From the NCBI GenBank assembly GCA_002377645.1, contig DFQF01000070.1:45206-109205 (forward strand): 64,000 nucleotides of DNA. The letters run 5' to 3'. Numbering within the stretch: position 1 is the first letter of the stretch; each line of letters begins with the position of its first letter. The position numbers and the translations under genes were made by a program. Under the pieces are notes generated by a model that worked only from the letters and a program-made list of their open reading frames with translations, did not search any database and was not told the DNA's origin. This document shows positions 35,125 to 43,146 of this stretch, one piece after another. The DNA comes from Nitrospinaceae bacterium UBA3496. Lineage in GTDB: Bacteria; UBA8248.

Positions 35125-36213
35125 GTGTCATTTTCTATAGATAATAAATTTCCAACAAGGATAATAGACTCAGATGTTCATCATGTTCCTCCTTCAACAG
35201 AGTCTCTTTTCCCATATCTAGCAAAACACTGGATAAATTATATCAACGAAACTGGATATAAATCGCTACCGCAAGTCTCTTATCCTAAAACCGGACACGG
35301 AGGTGTAAGACAGGATTCTTTCCCACAAAATGGAGGGCCTCCTGGTTCTGATTTGTCATTTTTTCAAAAACAAGTTTTAGATGAATATAACATTAGTTAT
35401 GCGATCCTAAATGGAACTTATTACAATGTTTCATTCTTAGGAATCCCTGAATTTGGGGCCTCTTTAGCATCTGCTCATAATAATTGGACAATTGAAAATT
35501 GGTTGCAAAAAGATTCCCGTCTTTTAGGATCGATTACTGTCTCTCTAAGTGACCCTAATCATGCAGTGGAAGAAATTAAAAGAGTCGGTCAAAGAAAGGA
35601 CATGGTACAAGTCCTTTTCCCGGCTGGATCTCACTCTCCATATGGACAGAGAAAATTTCACAAAATTTATGAAATCGCAGAAGATTTAGAACTTCCTATT
35701 GCCATTCACTTTGGAGGCACAGGAGTCGGAACGGCTCCACCACCAACTGCTGTAGGTTGGCCTACGTATTATATTGAATGGCATACATCTATGACTCAGG
35801 CTTTTATGACTCATGCAACAAGTTTTATTTGTGAAGGTGTATTTGAAACTTTTCCAAAATTAAAAATTATCCTGATAGAAGGTGGCGTTGCTTGGATTCC
35901 TGGTTTGCTTTGGAGATTAGACAAAAATTTTCTAGGGCTCCGACATGAAGTCCCATGGGTAAAACGGTTACCTAGTGAGTATTTCTTTGATCACTTCAAA
36001 ATAACTACACAACCTATGGAAGAACCAGAATCAACACAAGATCTCTTAGAAATGTTTAGAATGGTAAAAGCTGAGAAAACATTATTTTTTGCCACTGATT
36101 ATCCCCACTGGGATTTTGATTCCCCTACACATGCCTTACCCAATACTCTAGACGAACAAACCAGAGAAAGAATAATGTTCAAGAATGCAAAAGAGACATA
36201 TAATTTACATTAA
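35125..36213 (+). CDS. Amidohydrolase family (amidohydrolase 2 / ACMSD-like) metal-dependent hydrolase
   Basis: TIM-barrel metal enzyme of 362 aa. The first metal region is [12 protein letters not shown] (here DxH-H instead of HxH), the central His is in [13 protein letters not shown], then [20 protein letters not shown], and the C-terminal [14 protein letters not shown] carries the catalytic Asp. Relatives include aminocarboxymuconate semialdehyde decarboxylase and many uncharacterised hydrolases or decarboxylases. GTG start with AGGAG upstream. It is coupled to a TauE/SafE exporter, so the pair may handle one compound. Substrate unknown. Confidence 0.88.
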   Translation: MSFSIDNKFPTRIIDSDVHHVPPSTESLFPYLAKHWINYINETGYKSLPQVSYPKTGHGGVRQDSFPQNGGPPGSDLSFFQKQVLDEYNISYAILNGTYYNVSFLGIPEFGASLASAHNNWTIENWLQKDSRLLGSITVSLSDPNHAVEEIKRVGQRKDMVQVLFPAGSHSPYGQRKFHKIYEIAEDLELPIAIHFGGTGVGTAPPPTAVGWPTYYIEWHTSMTQAFMTHATSFICEGVFETFPKLKIILIEGGVAWIPGLLWRLDKNFLGLRHEVPWVKRLPSEYFFDHFKITTQPMEEPESTQDLLEMFRMVKAEKTLFFATDYPHWDFDSPTHALPNTLDEQTRERIMFKNAKETYNLH

Positions 36214-36217
36214 ACAC

Positions 36218-37105
36218 TCAAGTACTTTCCTTGTTTACTAGATAGATACCAAGCGCAATAAGGAAAGAACCTGTTATCATAAAAAATGTTAATGGTTCTG
36301 AAAGAATAAGTGCCCCAAGAAAAACACCAAACAAAGGACATAGGAACATAAAAGCACTCACTCTTTTAGCAGGGAATTCTTTGATTAACCAAATCCATAA
36401 AATTATAGTTAATCCAGTACCAACAATTCCATTAAAACCAACCCCAGTAATCACATTTAAATCGACTGTGTCGGGAAGAGATTCATTAAAAATAAAGGCT
36501 AATAAAACGAATGGAATGACCGCAAAAAGCTGTGTCCATGCCGTAATTCTATACGCGTCTACCCCTACAAGATTCATTTTGAGATATAAAGATTGATATG
36601 CCCATACCAAAGCAGCAAGAATTACAAGAACATCTCCAAACCAAGTACTACCGCCTTTCGAAGAGAGATTGTCACCAAACAAAAAAACCATCCCTGCAAA
36701 TGCAGAAACAAAACCTATTACCGCTTTCAAACCAACTTTCTCTTCTTTCGCAATCAATGTAGCTAGTGCCACATACAAAAGTGGTTGAACATATAAAAAT
36801 AATGAGGCTCGTCCCGCCGTACTATATACCAAGCCATTATAATACAAGAGAAAAACAAGATTATGGAGAAAAATATTCACCCAAAAACTCGGTTTACTGC
36901 CTTTCCCCGTTATCTTTGGCGGACTGAATTTAGACTGCATTATAAAAATTAGGATAAAAACTGTTATTGCTGAAACAAGACTTCTCATCCAAAGAAAGGA
37001 AAATGGCTCTAAAGAACGTAATCCAATTTTTGCAGTTGAAAAACTAAGGCCCCACAAAAAAGTCACAGAAATAACTAAAATCCAAAAACGCAAGTAAATT
37101 CCCAT
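36218..37105 (-). CDS. EamA/DMT-family transporter
   Basis: About 295 aa with ten hydrophobic helices in two EamA repeats: VTFLWGLSFSTAKIGLRSLE near the start and GIVGTGLTIILWIWLIKEFP in the second half, ending ITGSFLIALGIYLV. Drug/metabolite exporters and some importers share this fold. ATG 37105 is chosen over TTG 37120; neither has a clear Shine-Dalgarno site. It is a single-gene unit, convergent with the amidohydrolase. Substrate not predictable. Confidence 0.88.
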   Translation of the reverse strand: MGIYLRFWILVISVTFLWGLSFSTAKIGLRSLEPFSFLWMRSLVSAITVFILIFIMQSKFSPPKITGKGSKPSFWVNIFLHNLVFLLYYNGLVYSTAGRASLFLYVQPLLYVALATLIAKEEKVGLKAVIGFVSAFAGMVFLFGDNLSSKGGSTWFGDVLVILAALVWAYQSLYLKMNLVGVDAYRITAWTQLFAVIPFVLLAFIFNESLPDTVDLNVITGVGFNGIVGTGLTIILWIWLIKEFPAKRVSAFMFLCPLFGVFLGALILSEPLTFFMITGSFLIALGIYLVNKEST

Positions 37106-37250
37106 CCAATTAAAAAACAAATATATTTCTATTTATGCAGATAACATTAGAATTAATGATAAATCAAACGAAGAAAGAGAACTTTGTAAAACCACAAGGC
37201 TATCAAGTATTTCTACGATTTGATAATATCTCTTACAAAGGAGATTGATG

Positions 37251-37607
37251 ATGGCTAGGATAACTTTCAAACCTAAAAGAAAACTAATAAAGAATAAAAA
37301 AACGGCAAGTACAAGTTCAAACCAAAATATATCTGCAAAAGAAATTGCAGAGAAACTTAAAAGATATTCAGTTGTAAGTAAAAATGCTCCTGAATATAGA
37401 ATTAAATCTCTAGAACTACATGGGTGGATTTGTGCGAAATGTGGAAGGGAGTTTAACGAAACGAACTTACACGAACTTACTGTTCATCACAAAGACAGTA
37501 ATCATAAAAATAATCCTTCAGATGGAAGTAATTGGGAAAACCTATGTATACACTGTCATGAAGATGAACATTCTAGAGATATTTTAAGCGACCATATCAC
37601 GAAATAA
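37251..37607 (+). CDS. YajD-like HNH nuclease
   Basis: 118-aa HNH endonuclease-like protein. After a basic N-terminus the C-terminal half contains WICAKCGREF (zinc CxxC), TVHHKDSNHKNNP (HNH histidines), NWENLCIHCHEDEH (second CxxC and final His). This is the YajD arrangement, a small stand-alone protein of unknown role seen in many proteobacteria. AAAGGAG lies seven bases before ATG 37251; in-frame ATG 37248 and TTG 37245 lie just upstream. It is followed 12 bases later by aroA. Nothing suggests mobility. Confidence 0.82.
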   Translation: MARITFKPKRKLIKNKKTASTSSNQNISAKEIAEKLKRYSVVSKNAPEYRIKSLELHGWICAKCGREFNETNLHELTVHHKDSNHKNNPSDGSNWENLCIHCHEDEHSRDILSDHITK

Positions 37608-37619
37608 GAAAGCTATTTT

Positions 37620-38906
37620 ATGATTTTCAAAGTATCCCCTGGAAATGCTAATGGCTCTACTAATATTCCAGCTTCGAAATCCCATTCTATAAGAGCAATT
37701 GCTTTCGCCTCATTATCCGAAGGCGAAAGTATAATTTCCAATTTACTAGACTCTAATGACAGTAATTCTGCCTTGAAAGTGTACCAATCATTCGGAGCTA
37801 AAATTTCTAAAGATAAAGAAAACATAAAAATACAAGGTTTCAACGGAAAGCCAAAAGTTCCAAATAGTCTTATAAATGTCGGGAACTCTGGGACTACATG
37901 TAGAATAGCTTTGGGAACTGCAGCTTTACTTGATAATCAATATGCAGATTTTGATGGAGATTCACAAACAAGGAATCGACCAATGGGACCACTCTTGTAC
38001 GCACTAAAAAATTTAGGGGCAAATATCAAAAATGAAACCCAAAGCGGGAATCTACCCATAAGTATCGGAGGTCCTTGGACTGGGGGTTCAACAAAAGTTG
38101 ATGGAATTACGAGTCAATTCACAACTAGTCTTCTAATTAATGCTCCTTTTGGATTGGATAATACTTATATTGAACCATTTAATCTGAATGAAAAACCATA
38201 TGTTGAGATGACTTTATGGTGGTTAGATAAATTAGGATTAAATTTTTCTCATGACAATTTAGACAAATTTAAAATCCCTGGGGGACAAACTCTAAAAAGT
38301 TTTGAAATTAGTGTACCAGCAGATTTCAGTTCTGCAGCCTTTTTGGCCGCTGCTGGAGCATTACCAGGTGGAAATGTCAGACTTAGTGGTTTAGACTTTA
38401 CTGATCCTCAAGGAGATAAAAATTTCTTCGAAATATTAGATTCGATGGGAGCAAAGATAATGAATCATGATGATGGTTCTATTCAAGTAACAGGAAATAA
38501 ACTTTTGGGTGGGGAATTTGACCTAAATGATACCCCCGATCTTCTTCCAATACTCTCAATTTTAGGAGCCTTCGCAGAGGGAGAAACAAGAATAGTTAAT
38601 GTGCCTCAGGCAAGAATAAAAGAAACAGATAGAATCTCCTCTATGAGGACTGTAATAGAAGACTTAGGCGGAAGAGCAAAAGAAAGTGAAGACGGTCTCA
38701 CTATTTACGGCGAGGGACTTTCAGGAGGAAAAACCACAGGATTTAGTGATCATAGAATAGTTATGTCTTGTGCAATAGCAGGTATAGCTTCCAAAAATCC
38801 TGTAGAAGTCGATACTGCAGAAGCAGTCTCAATTACTTTTCCAAACTTTACTGACAAAATGCAAGATATAAACGTTTCTATTCAAACTCAAAACAAGTGG
38901 GATTAA
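37620..38906 (+). CDS. aroA: 3-phosphoshikimate 1-carboxyvinyltransferase (EPSP synthase)
   Basis: Sixth step of the shikimate pathway: PEP plus shikimate 3-phosphate to EPSP. 428 aa, normal. Signature regions: NIPASKSHSIRAIAFASLSE with the shikimate-phosphate-binding Lys/Ser/Arg, INVGNSGTTCRIALG, DGDSQTRNRPMGPLL, QFTTSLLINAPF and the C-terminal ARIKETDRISSMRT and FSDHRIVMSCAIAG. All catalytic residues expected of the family appear present. It lies between the HNH gene and an FmdB-type zinc ribbon gene (8-base gap). The other shikimate gene in the window, DAHP synthase, is far away, so the pathway is not clustered. Confidence 0.95.
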   Translation: MIFKVSPGNANGSTNIPASKSHSIRAIAFASLSEGESIISNLLDSNDSNSALKVYQSFGAKISKDKENIKIQGFNGKPKVPNSLINVGNSGTTCRIALGTAALLDNQYADFDGDSQTRNRPMGPLLYALKNLGANIKNETQSGNLPISIGGPWTGGSTKVDGITSQFTTSLLINAPFGLDNTYIEPFNLNEKPYVEMTLWWLDKLGLNFSHDNLDKFKIPGGQTLKSFEISVPADFSSAAFLAAAGALPGGNVRLSGLDFTDPQGDKNFFEILDSMGAKIMNHDDGSIQVTGNKLLGGEFDLNDTPDLLPILSILGAFAEGETRIVNVPQARIKETDRISSMRTVIEDLGGRAKESEDGLTIYGEGLSGGKTTGFSDHRIVMSCAIAGIASKNPVEVDTAEAVSITFPNFTDKMQDINVSIQTQNKWD

Positions 38907-38914
38907 TTTAAAAA

Positions 38915-39247
38915 ATGCCTATTTACGAGTATAAATGCAAAAATTGCGATTTCATTTCAGGCCATCTGATTTTAAAACCTTCTGACAGAAAGAAGATTCT
39001 TTGCAGGAATTGTAATGGGAGTAAATTACGTAAAATAGTCTCTAGATTTGCGACCCACAAAACTGAATCTCAACGAGTGGCTGAATTTGATCCTACTAAA
39101 AAAACTGACGACTCTTTCTATAAAGATGATCGAAATATAGGTCTTTGGGCACAAAAAAGAATGCAGCAATTAGGAATGGATACAGGTGATTCTTTTAAAG
39201 AAACTTTAGAGAAAGGACGTTCGAAAAAAATATTAGATAACTTGTAA
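38915..39247 (+). CDS. FmdB-family zinc-ribbon protein
   Basis: 110 aa. The N-terminus MPIYEYKCKNCDF carries CxxC and ILCRNCNGSKLRKIVSRF the second CxxC, the standard FmdB/CxxC_CxxC_SSSS putative regulatory zinc ribbon. The C-terminal half is polar and charged. The family was named after a gene near formylmethanofuran dehydrogenase, and its function is unknown. Short gap to aroA suggests cotranscription. Confidence 0.85.
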   Translation: MPIYEYKCKNCDFISGHLILKPSDRKKILCRNCNGSKLRKIVSRFATHKTESQRVAEFDPTKKTDDSFYKDDRNIGLWAQKRMQQLGMDTGDSFKETLEKGRSKKILDNL

Positions 39248-39271
39248 AAGTTTATTGCATTCGCAAAATTT

Positions 39272-39757
39272 TCAGAATCCAAATGAAGAAAACAAATCAT
39301 AAATATGACTTTTTATTTTCTTTAAAAATGGAAAAAACATCGTATTACTTTTTACCATAAATTTAAAATCTAACGTATTACTATTTGATAAAAATGGGAA
39401 AATTAGGAAGAAAAAAATATATCCTTTCACAGTACATACGATTCCTCCTAAAAATCGACTAAAACATCCCTTAATTTTCAAATTGATGAATTTGAAAATC
39501 GCAAATAAAATTAAGGATTGTAAGAACCAAAGAAAAATAAAAAGTGTCCATCCTAAGGCAGTTGTTCCAAAACCATAAGTTCTAAATAATGAGTTTAGTG
39601 AAGGAAAATAAACTTGCGTAGAAGTTCCTAAATAGAAAGCTAGAATCATTATACCTAATGAAAGCAACTCCTTTATTGTACCCTTTAGGGAACCCCTTAA
39701 AAAAAGAAGGAAAATAACGACAACAAACAATAAATCTAAAAAGGGAAAAGATTGCAT
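39272..39757 (-). CDS. cvpA: CvpA-family membrane protein
   Basis: 161 aa with four hydrophobic helices: FPFLDLLFVVVIFLLFLRG then GSLKGTIKELLSLGIMILAF (the CvpA G-x-x-K/R-G loop), LGWTLFIFLWFLQSLILFAI, and FLGGIVCTVKGYIFFFLIF. CvpA is required for colicin V production and envelope-stress tolerance in enterics, but its activity is unknown. GTAGGAG precedes the ATG. It follows rimI by 25 bases on the minus strand. Confidence 0.82.
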   Translation of the reverse strand: MQSFPFLDLLFVVVIFLLFLRGSLKGTIKELLSLGIMILAFYLGTSTQVYFPSLNSLFRTYGFGTTALGWTLFIFLWFLQSLILFAIFKFINLKIKGCFSRFLGGIVCTVKGYIFFFLIFPFLSNSNTLDFKFMVKSNTMFFPFLKKIKSHIYDLFSSFGF

Positions 39758-39782
39758 ATTTCTCCTACCTCGAAAATTGATT

Positions 39783-40283
39783 TCATAAGTTCTGGAGCCA
39801 CATTATTAATGCATCCTCTTTTTTTCCATTATCAACATAATAATCTTTTCGCATTGCTATAACTGAAAACCCAAATTTCTCATAAAGTCCAATTGCGGGT
39901 TTATTTCCTATTCGAACCTCCAGAGTTGCTCTCTGAGCACCAATTTGATTAGCCTCTTCTAATATTTTTTCCAGAAAAAAACTCCCCAAACCATTCCTTT
40001 GAAATTTTTGTGAAATCGCAAAGTTTAAAATATAGCACTCATCTACAATCATTTGCCAAAAAGAATAGCCATGAATTATAGAACTCTTATCTCCACCATC
40101 AATAACGGTAGAATGATGTACTTCACTTTCTAAACCAAAATAAAACAAATCAGCAAGAATTTTTTCTGACCATGGAAATGGATACACTTCTCGTTCAATA
40201 TTTAGAACACTCGCAATATCTCTTTGTTTCATATCTCTTACTATCAGATCAGAAATATCATAGTTTTTTTGATTAAAATTCAA
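39783..40283 (-). CDS. rimI: RimI-like ribosomal protein N-acetyltransferase
   Basis: GNAT acetyltransferase of about 166 aa. LIVRDMKQRDIASVLNIERE, then FPWSEKIL, is the RimI N-terminal pattern; NFAISQKFQRNGLGSFFLEK holds the acetyl-CoA pyrophosphate loop, and ATLEVRIGNKPAIGLYEKFG and FSVIAMRKDYYVD close the fold. RimI acetylates the N-terminal alanine of ribosomal protein S18. The longest frame starts at TTG 40334, but GAGGT seven bases before TTG 40283 makes the later start more likely. Precedes cvpA. Confidence 0.85.
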   Translation of the reverse strand: MNFNQKNYDISDLIVRDMKQRDIASVLNIEREVYPFPWSEKILADLFYFGLESEVHHSTVIDGGDKSSIIHGYSFWQMIVDECYILNFAISQKFQRNGLGSFFLEKILEEANQIGAQRATLEVRIGNKPAIGLYEKFGFSVIAMRKDYYVDNGKKEDALIMWLQNL

Positions 40284-40439
40284 TGTTTTACCTCGAAAAA
40301 GTAATACATTTAACGCCAAAAGATTATCTTGCAAACATCGACTTACGATTACAATAATATTAATATGAGTTAAAATCAGTAATAATTATTTAGACATCTA
40401 ATGTATCAAATCATGAACTTAACGTAGGAGATACTAATA

Positions 40440-41141
40440 ATGAGTGCAAAAATTACTTTTCTTGGACAGTCTACATTTTTAGGAGAGAGTGACAAAGGGA
40501 AAAAGTTTTATATTGACCCTTGGCTTGCAGGTAATCCGAGGTGTCCTGAAGAATATAAAACACCAGAAAATGTTGATTTCATAGTGCTGACTCATGGTCA
40601 TGCTGATCATGTTTCAGATGTAGTCAATGTTTTCAATACAAGTAATTGTAATGTTGCTGGACCTTATGAACTAGTAAATTTACTGTCCGATGAAGGAAAT
40701 TTTGGAGATAAAGCAGTTCCAATGGGAAAAGGAGGAAGCATTGATTTAGATGGTTTGGAAGTGACACTCACTCACGCTATGCACAGTTCCAGTTACAATG
40801 GGCAATATTCTGGAGAACCTTGCGGAATAATTTTGAAATTTGAAAACGGAAAAACCCTTTACCATGCTGGAGATACAAATGTTTTTGGAGATATGAATAT
40901 AATTTCTGAACTCTATTCTCCGGATATTTGCCTACTCCCTATCGGCAGTAGATTTACAATGGACGGAAAAGAAGCAGCACTTGCAACGGAACTTCTTTGT
41001 GCAAAAAAAGTAGTTCCAATACATTTTGGAACCTTTCCTTTGCTTACAGGAACAGCCGAACATTACGAAGAAGAAGTCAGGAAAAGAGGGTTATCTACAG
41101 AAATAAACGTTTTAGAACCAGGAGAATCAATAGAAATTTAA
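40440..41141 (+). CDS. UPF0173-family metallo-beta-lactamase-fold hydrolase (UlaG/YtkL-like)
   Basis: 233 aa. KITFLGQSTFLGESDKGKKF starts the domain, DFIVLTHGHADHVSDVVNVF carries the HxHxDH metal motif, and LTHAMHSSSY, LYHAGDTNVFGDM and VPIHFGTFPLL supply the remaining ligands. This is the UPF0173 pattern; relatives include UlaG lactonase and N-acylphosphatidylethanolamine hydrolase-like proteins. TAGGAG precedes the ATG. Its stop overlaps the stop of the convergent pgi gene by four bases. Function unknown. Confidence 0.9.
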   Translation: MSAKITFLGQSTFLGESDKGKKFYIDPWLAGNPRCPEEYKTPENVDFIVLTHGHADHVSDVVNVFNTSNCNVAGPYELVNLLSDEGNFGDKAVPMGKGGSIDLDGLEVTLTHAMHSSSYNGQYSGEPCGIILKFENGKTLYHAGDTNVFGDMNIISELYSPDICLLPIGSRFTMDGKEAALATELLCAKKVVPIHFGTFPLLTGTAEHYEEEVRKRGLSTEINVLEPGESIEI

Positions 41142-42460
41142 AACCTATCTAAAAAATTAGATTTTGACCAATTCTGTTTCGAAACGGTATTCCTGAATTT
41201 CTCCACTGGACTTCCTTCGCTCGAAACAAGTTTTTGCATTATTTTTTTACTATTTTCAACTGCTGGTTGGTCAAAAGGATTGACTCCTCGAAGAATTCCA
41301 CTATAGACAACTGTCCATTGCCAAAGAGAAATCATACTTGTCACATCAGAACAAGAAAGATTTTCTAACGACAAAATCATATGAGGACATTCAAACCTTT
41401 CTGTTTCGGCAAGCAAAACACTGTGTTCAAGATCGATAAAATCATTGCAACTAAATCTATCAGACAAAGAAATATTATTGTTAGAGTTCTCTAAACGAAT
41501 ACTTAAACCCAACATATTTTTTCTGCCATCAAAAAAACGTTGATTAGTATGATGATGACTCTCTGGAGCATCAGAATATATCACAGTTTGCCCCATCCCT
41601 TTTTTACAATAACTTTCATGGACTAATTGAATTATGAGTTCTCCTAAACCACGAAAACACTTGCCATATCCGAAAATAAAAAGTTCAGTAAATCCTAAAA
41701 TTTCAAAAATGTATAGTCTTAAGGAAAGAGCTTTGGCAAGATTTAAATCTAATATTACATCTGGCAAAAATTGTTTATGAGCATCCTCGAATGATTTATC
41801 CAATTCAACTATTTCATCAATTTGATCTAAAATAAGAGCAATTGGCAAAAGAGAATTATTCTGTCCAGCCGAGAAACGACCTCCAACTTGATCTGCATGT
41901 GGAAGAACCGAGAGAGAATTTCTATTTGCAAAATCTGACAAACTACTATCTGTGCTATCAGTTACAACTAAAAATTGATATCCTTTCTCAAATAAGACTT
42001 CGGATGCTTTTACCACATTAATAGTGTCACCTGATTTACTAATTGGTATAATCAAAGTATTTGAAGGAGAAAAACCAGCACTTTCTGATATCAAATCACC
42101 AAATACACCGTTTCCTTCAAGAGAATCAATAAAAAATAATCTTTTAGATGAAATATTTCTGAAAAGAGCATCATAAAAGGCAATCGTATTACGTATTGAA
42201 CCTCCATTACCAATAACTACTATATTCTTTTTATTCGTATAAAATGGCAAAAAGTCAGAAATTTTTTGGATATCTGGTCTAACTACTGAAAAATGTGGTT
42301 CAGGAATCCCGTTGTTATAGAACGAAATTGCATCTCTACATTTCAATGAGTCTTGAAGAATTGCTTTCGCTTCATTAATTGCGTTTTTTTGCAAAGGCGA
42401 TGCAGATTTTAGAATCTTATCGTATATTTTCTCTGAACCTGCATAAAAAATTACACTCAT
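41138..42460 (-). CDS. pgi: Glucose-6-phosphate isomerase, divergent
   Basis: About 440 aa. Interconverts glucose 6-phosphate and fructose 6-phosphate. Two SIS domains are visible: VVIGNGGSIRNTIAFYDALF and IIPISKSGDTINVVKASEVL (sugar-phosphate loop, usually SKSGTT), then VLPHADQVGGRFSAGQNNSL where PGI normally has GGRFS(V)LTPVG, and SDAPESHHHTNQRFFDGRKN. Several core positions differ from well-known bacterial PGIs, so substrate could also be another phosphosugar. ATG 42460 starts the natural N-terminus; TTG 42499 adds 13 residues and lacks a Shine-Dalgarno site. It is a single-gene unit. Confidence 0.78.
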   Translation of the reverse strand: MSVIFYAGSEKIYDKILKSASPLQKNAINEAKAILQDSLKCRDAISFYNNGIPEPHFSVVRPDIQKISDFLPFYTNKKNIVVIGNGGSIRNTIAFYDALFRNISSKRLFFIDSLEGNGVFGDLISESAGFSPSNTLIIPISKSGDTINVVKASEVLFEKGYQFLVVTDSTDSSLSDFANRNSLSVLPHADQVGGRFSAGQNNSLLPIALILDQIDEIVELDKSFEDAHKQFLPDVILDLNLAKALSLRLYIFEILGFTELFIFGYGKCFRGLGELIIQLVHESYCKKGMGQTVIYSDAPESHHHTNQRFFDGRKNMLGLSIRLENSNNNISLSDRFSCNDFIDLEHSVLLAETERFECPHMILSLENLSCSDVTSMISLWQWTVVYSGILRGVNPFDQPAVENSKKIMQKLVSSEGSPVEKFRNTVSKQNWSKSNFLDRF

Positions 42461-42537
42461 ATCAAGACCTATAGAAGTAGAGAAAAAAATAATTGCCAAA
42501 AAAAGTTAATTGTGAACTCTAACATAAAATAAAACTC

Positions 42538-42566
42538 TTGACCGAAATAGATAATTATAATTTAAT
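42538..42566 (+). promoter_or_regulatory. Candidate promoter upstream of a GC-rich hairpin and the EamA gene
   Basis: TTGACC at 42538-42543 and TTTAAT at 42561-42566 are separated by 17 bases. A transcript from about 42573 would start a few bases before the hairpin at 42585-42612 and run into the gene at 42717. Without a transcript map this is only a sequence match. Confidence 0.35.
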
Positions 42567-42584
42567 ACTTTTCAATGTTTCCCT

Positions 42585-42612
42585 GAAAGAGGGCCCGACA
42601 AGGCCCTCTTTC
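42585..42612. terminator. 11-bp GC-rich hairpin in a divergent gap (terminator- or attenuator-like)
   Basis: GAAAGAGGGCC (42585-42595) and GGCCCTCTTTC (42602-42612) are perfect complements around a six-base loop, in otherwise AT-rich DNA. It lies between the starts of pgi and the EamA gene, so it does not end either gene. No long T run follows on either strand. Possible roles are attenuator in the plus-strand leader, or terminator of a small RNA. The other bases of 42461-42716 show only the plus-strand Shine-Dalgarno site near 42703. Confidence 0.6.
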
Positions 42613-42716
42613 CTAATTAACTATAATTCGCCATAGAGAATATTTGAGAAATAGGTTAGATTCTCTTTCTTTTTTTGTTATTTAATGAATAACATCATAC
42701 GAGAAGGAATTTTATA

Positions 42717-43136
42717 TTGAATTCTTTAACTTTTATTTATGTAGGACTTACTGTTTTATTTTTTGGAATTTGGGGAACGTTTATGAAAATTGGACAAGAA
42801 CGTTTAGGCTCAATGAATCATTTGATACTTATGGGAATTACTTTACTACCCATCACTCTTGTTGGAGTACTGTTATTTCGTTCGTCTTTTCCAACTTTAA
42901 GTTCTGCATATATTTTTCCAATTTGCGCTGCTATTTCTACTGCACTAGGAATGTATTTTTTAACTTCTGCGATATCTCACTCAGAAAATAATATAACTGC
43001 TGTTATTGCTTTATCTGCACTATATCCTGGAGTAACTGCTTTTCTTGCATTTTTATTCCTGAATGAAACTTTAACTTTGCAAAAAATTGCAGGTCTCATT
43101 TTAGCAATTATTGCCGCGATTCTTTTTGCTTTTTAA
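42717..43136 (+). CDS. Single-domain EamA-family small membrane transporter
   Basis: 139 aa with about five hydrophobic helices, corresponding to half of a normal DMT transporter. TVLFFGIWGTFMKIGQERLG, FPICAAISTALGMYFLTSAI and IALSALYPGVTAFLAFLFLN then ETLTLQKIAGLILAIIAAIL match one EamA repeat. It should work as a dimer, as SMR proteins do. The TTG start is supported by GAAGGAA. Its stop lies 10 bases before hydantoinase A, which suggests it transports the hydantoinase substrate or product (inference). Confidence 0.82.
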   Translation: MNSLTFIYVGLTVLFFGIWGTFMKIGQERLGSMNHLILMGITLLPITLVGVLLFRSSFPTLSSAYIFPICAAISTALGMYFLTSAISHSENNITAVIALSALYPGVTAFLAFLFLNETLTLQKIAGLILAIIAAILFAF

Positions 43137-43146
43137 GAAAAATATT

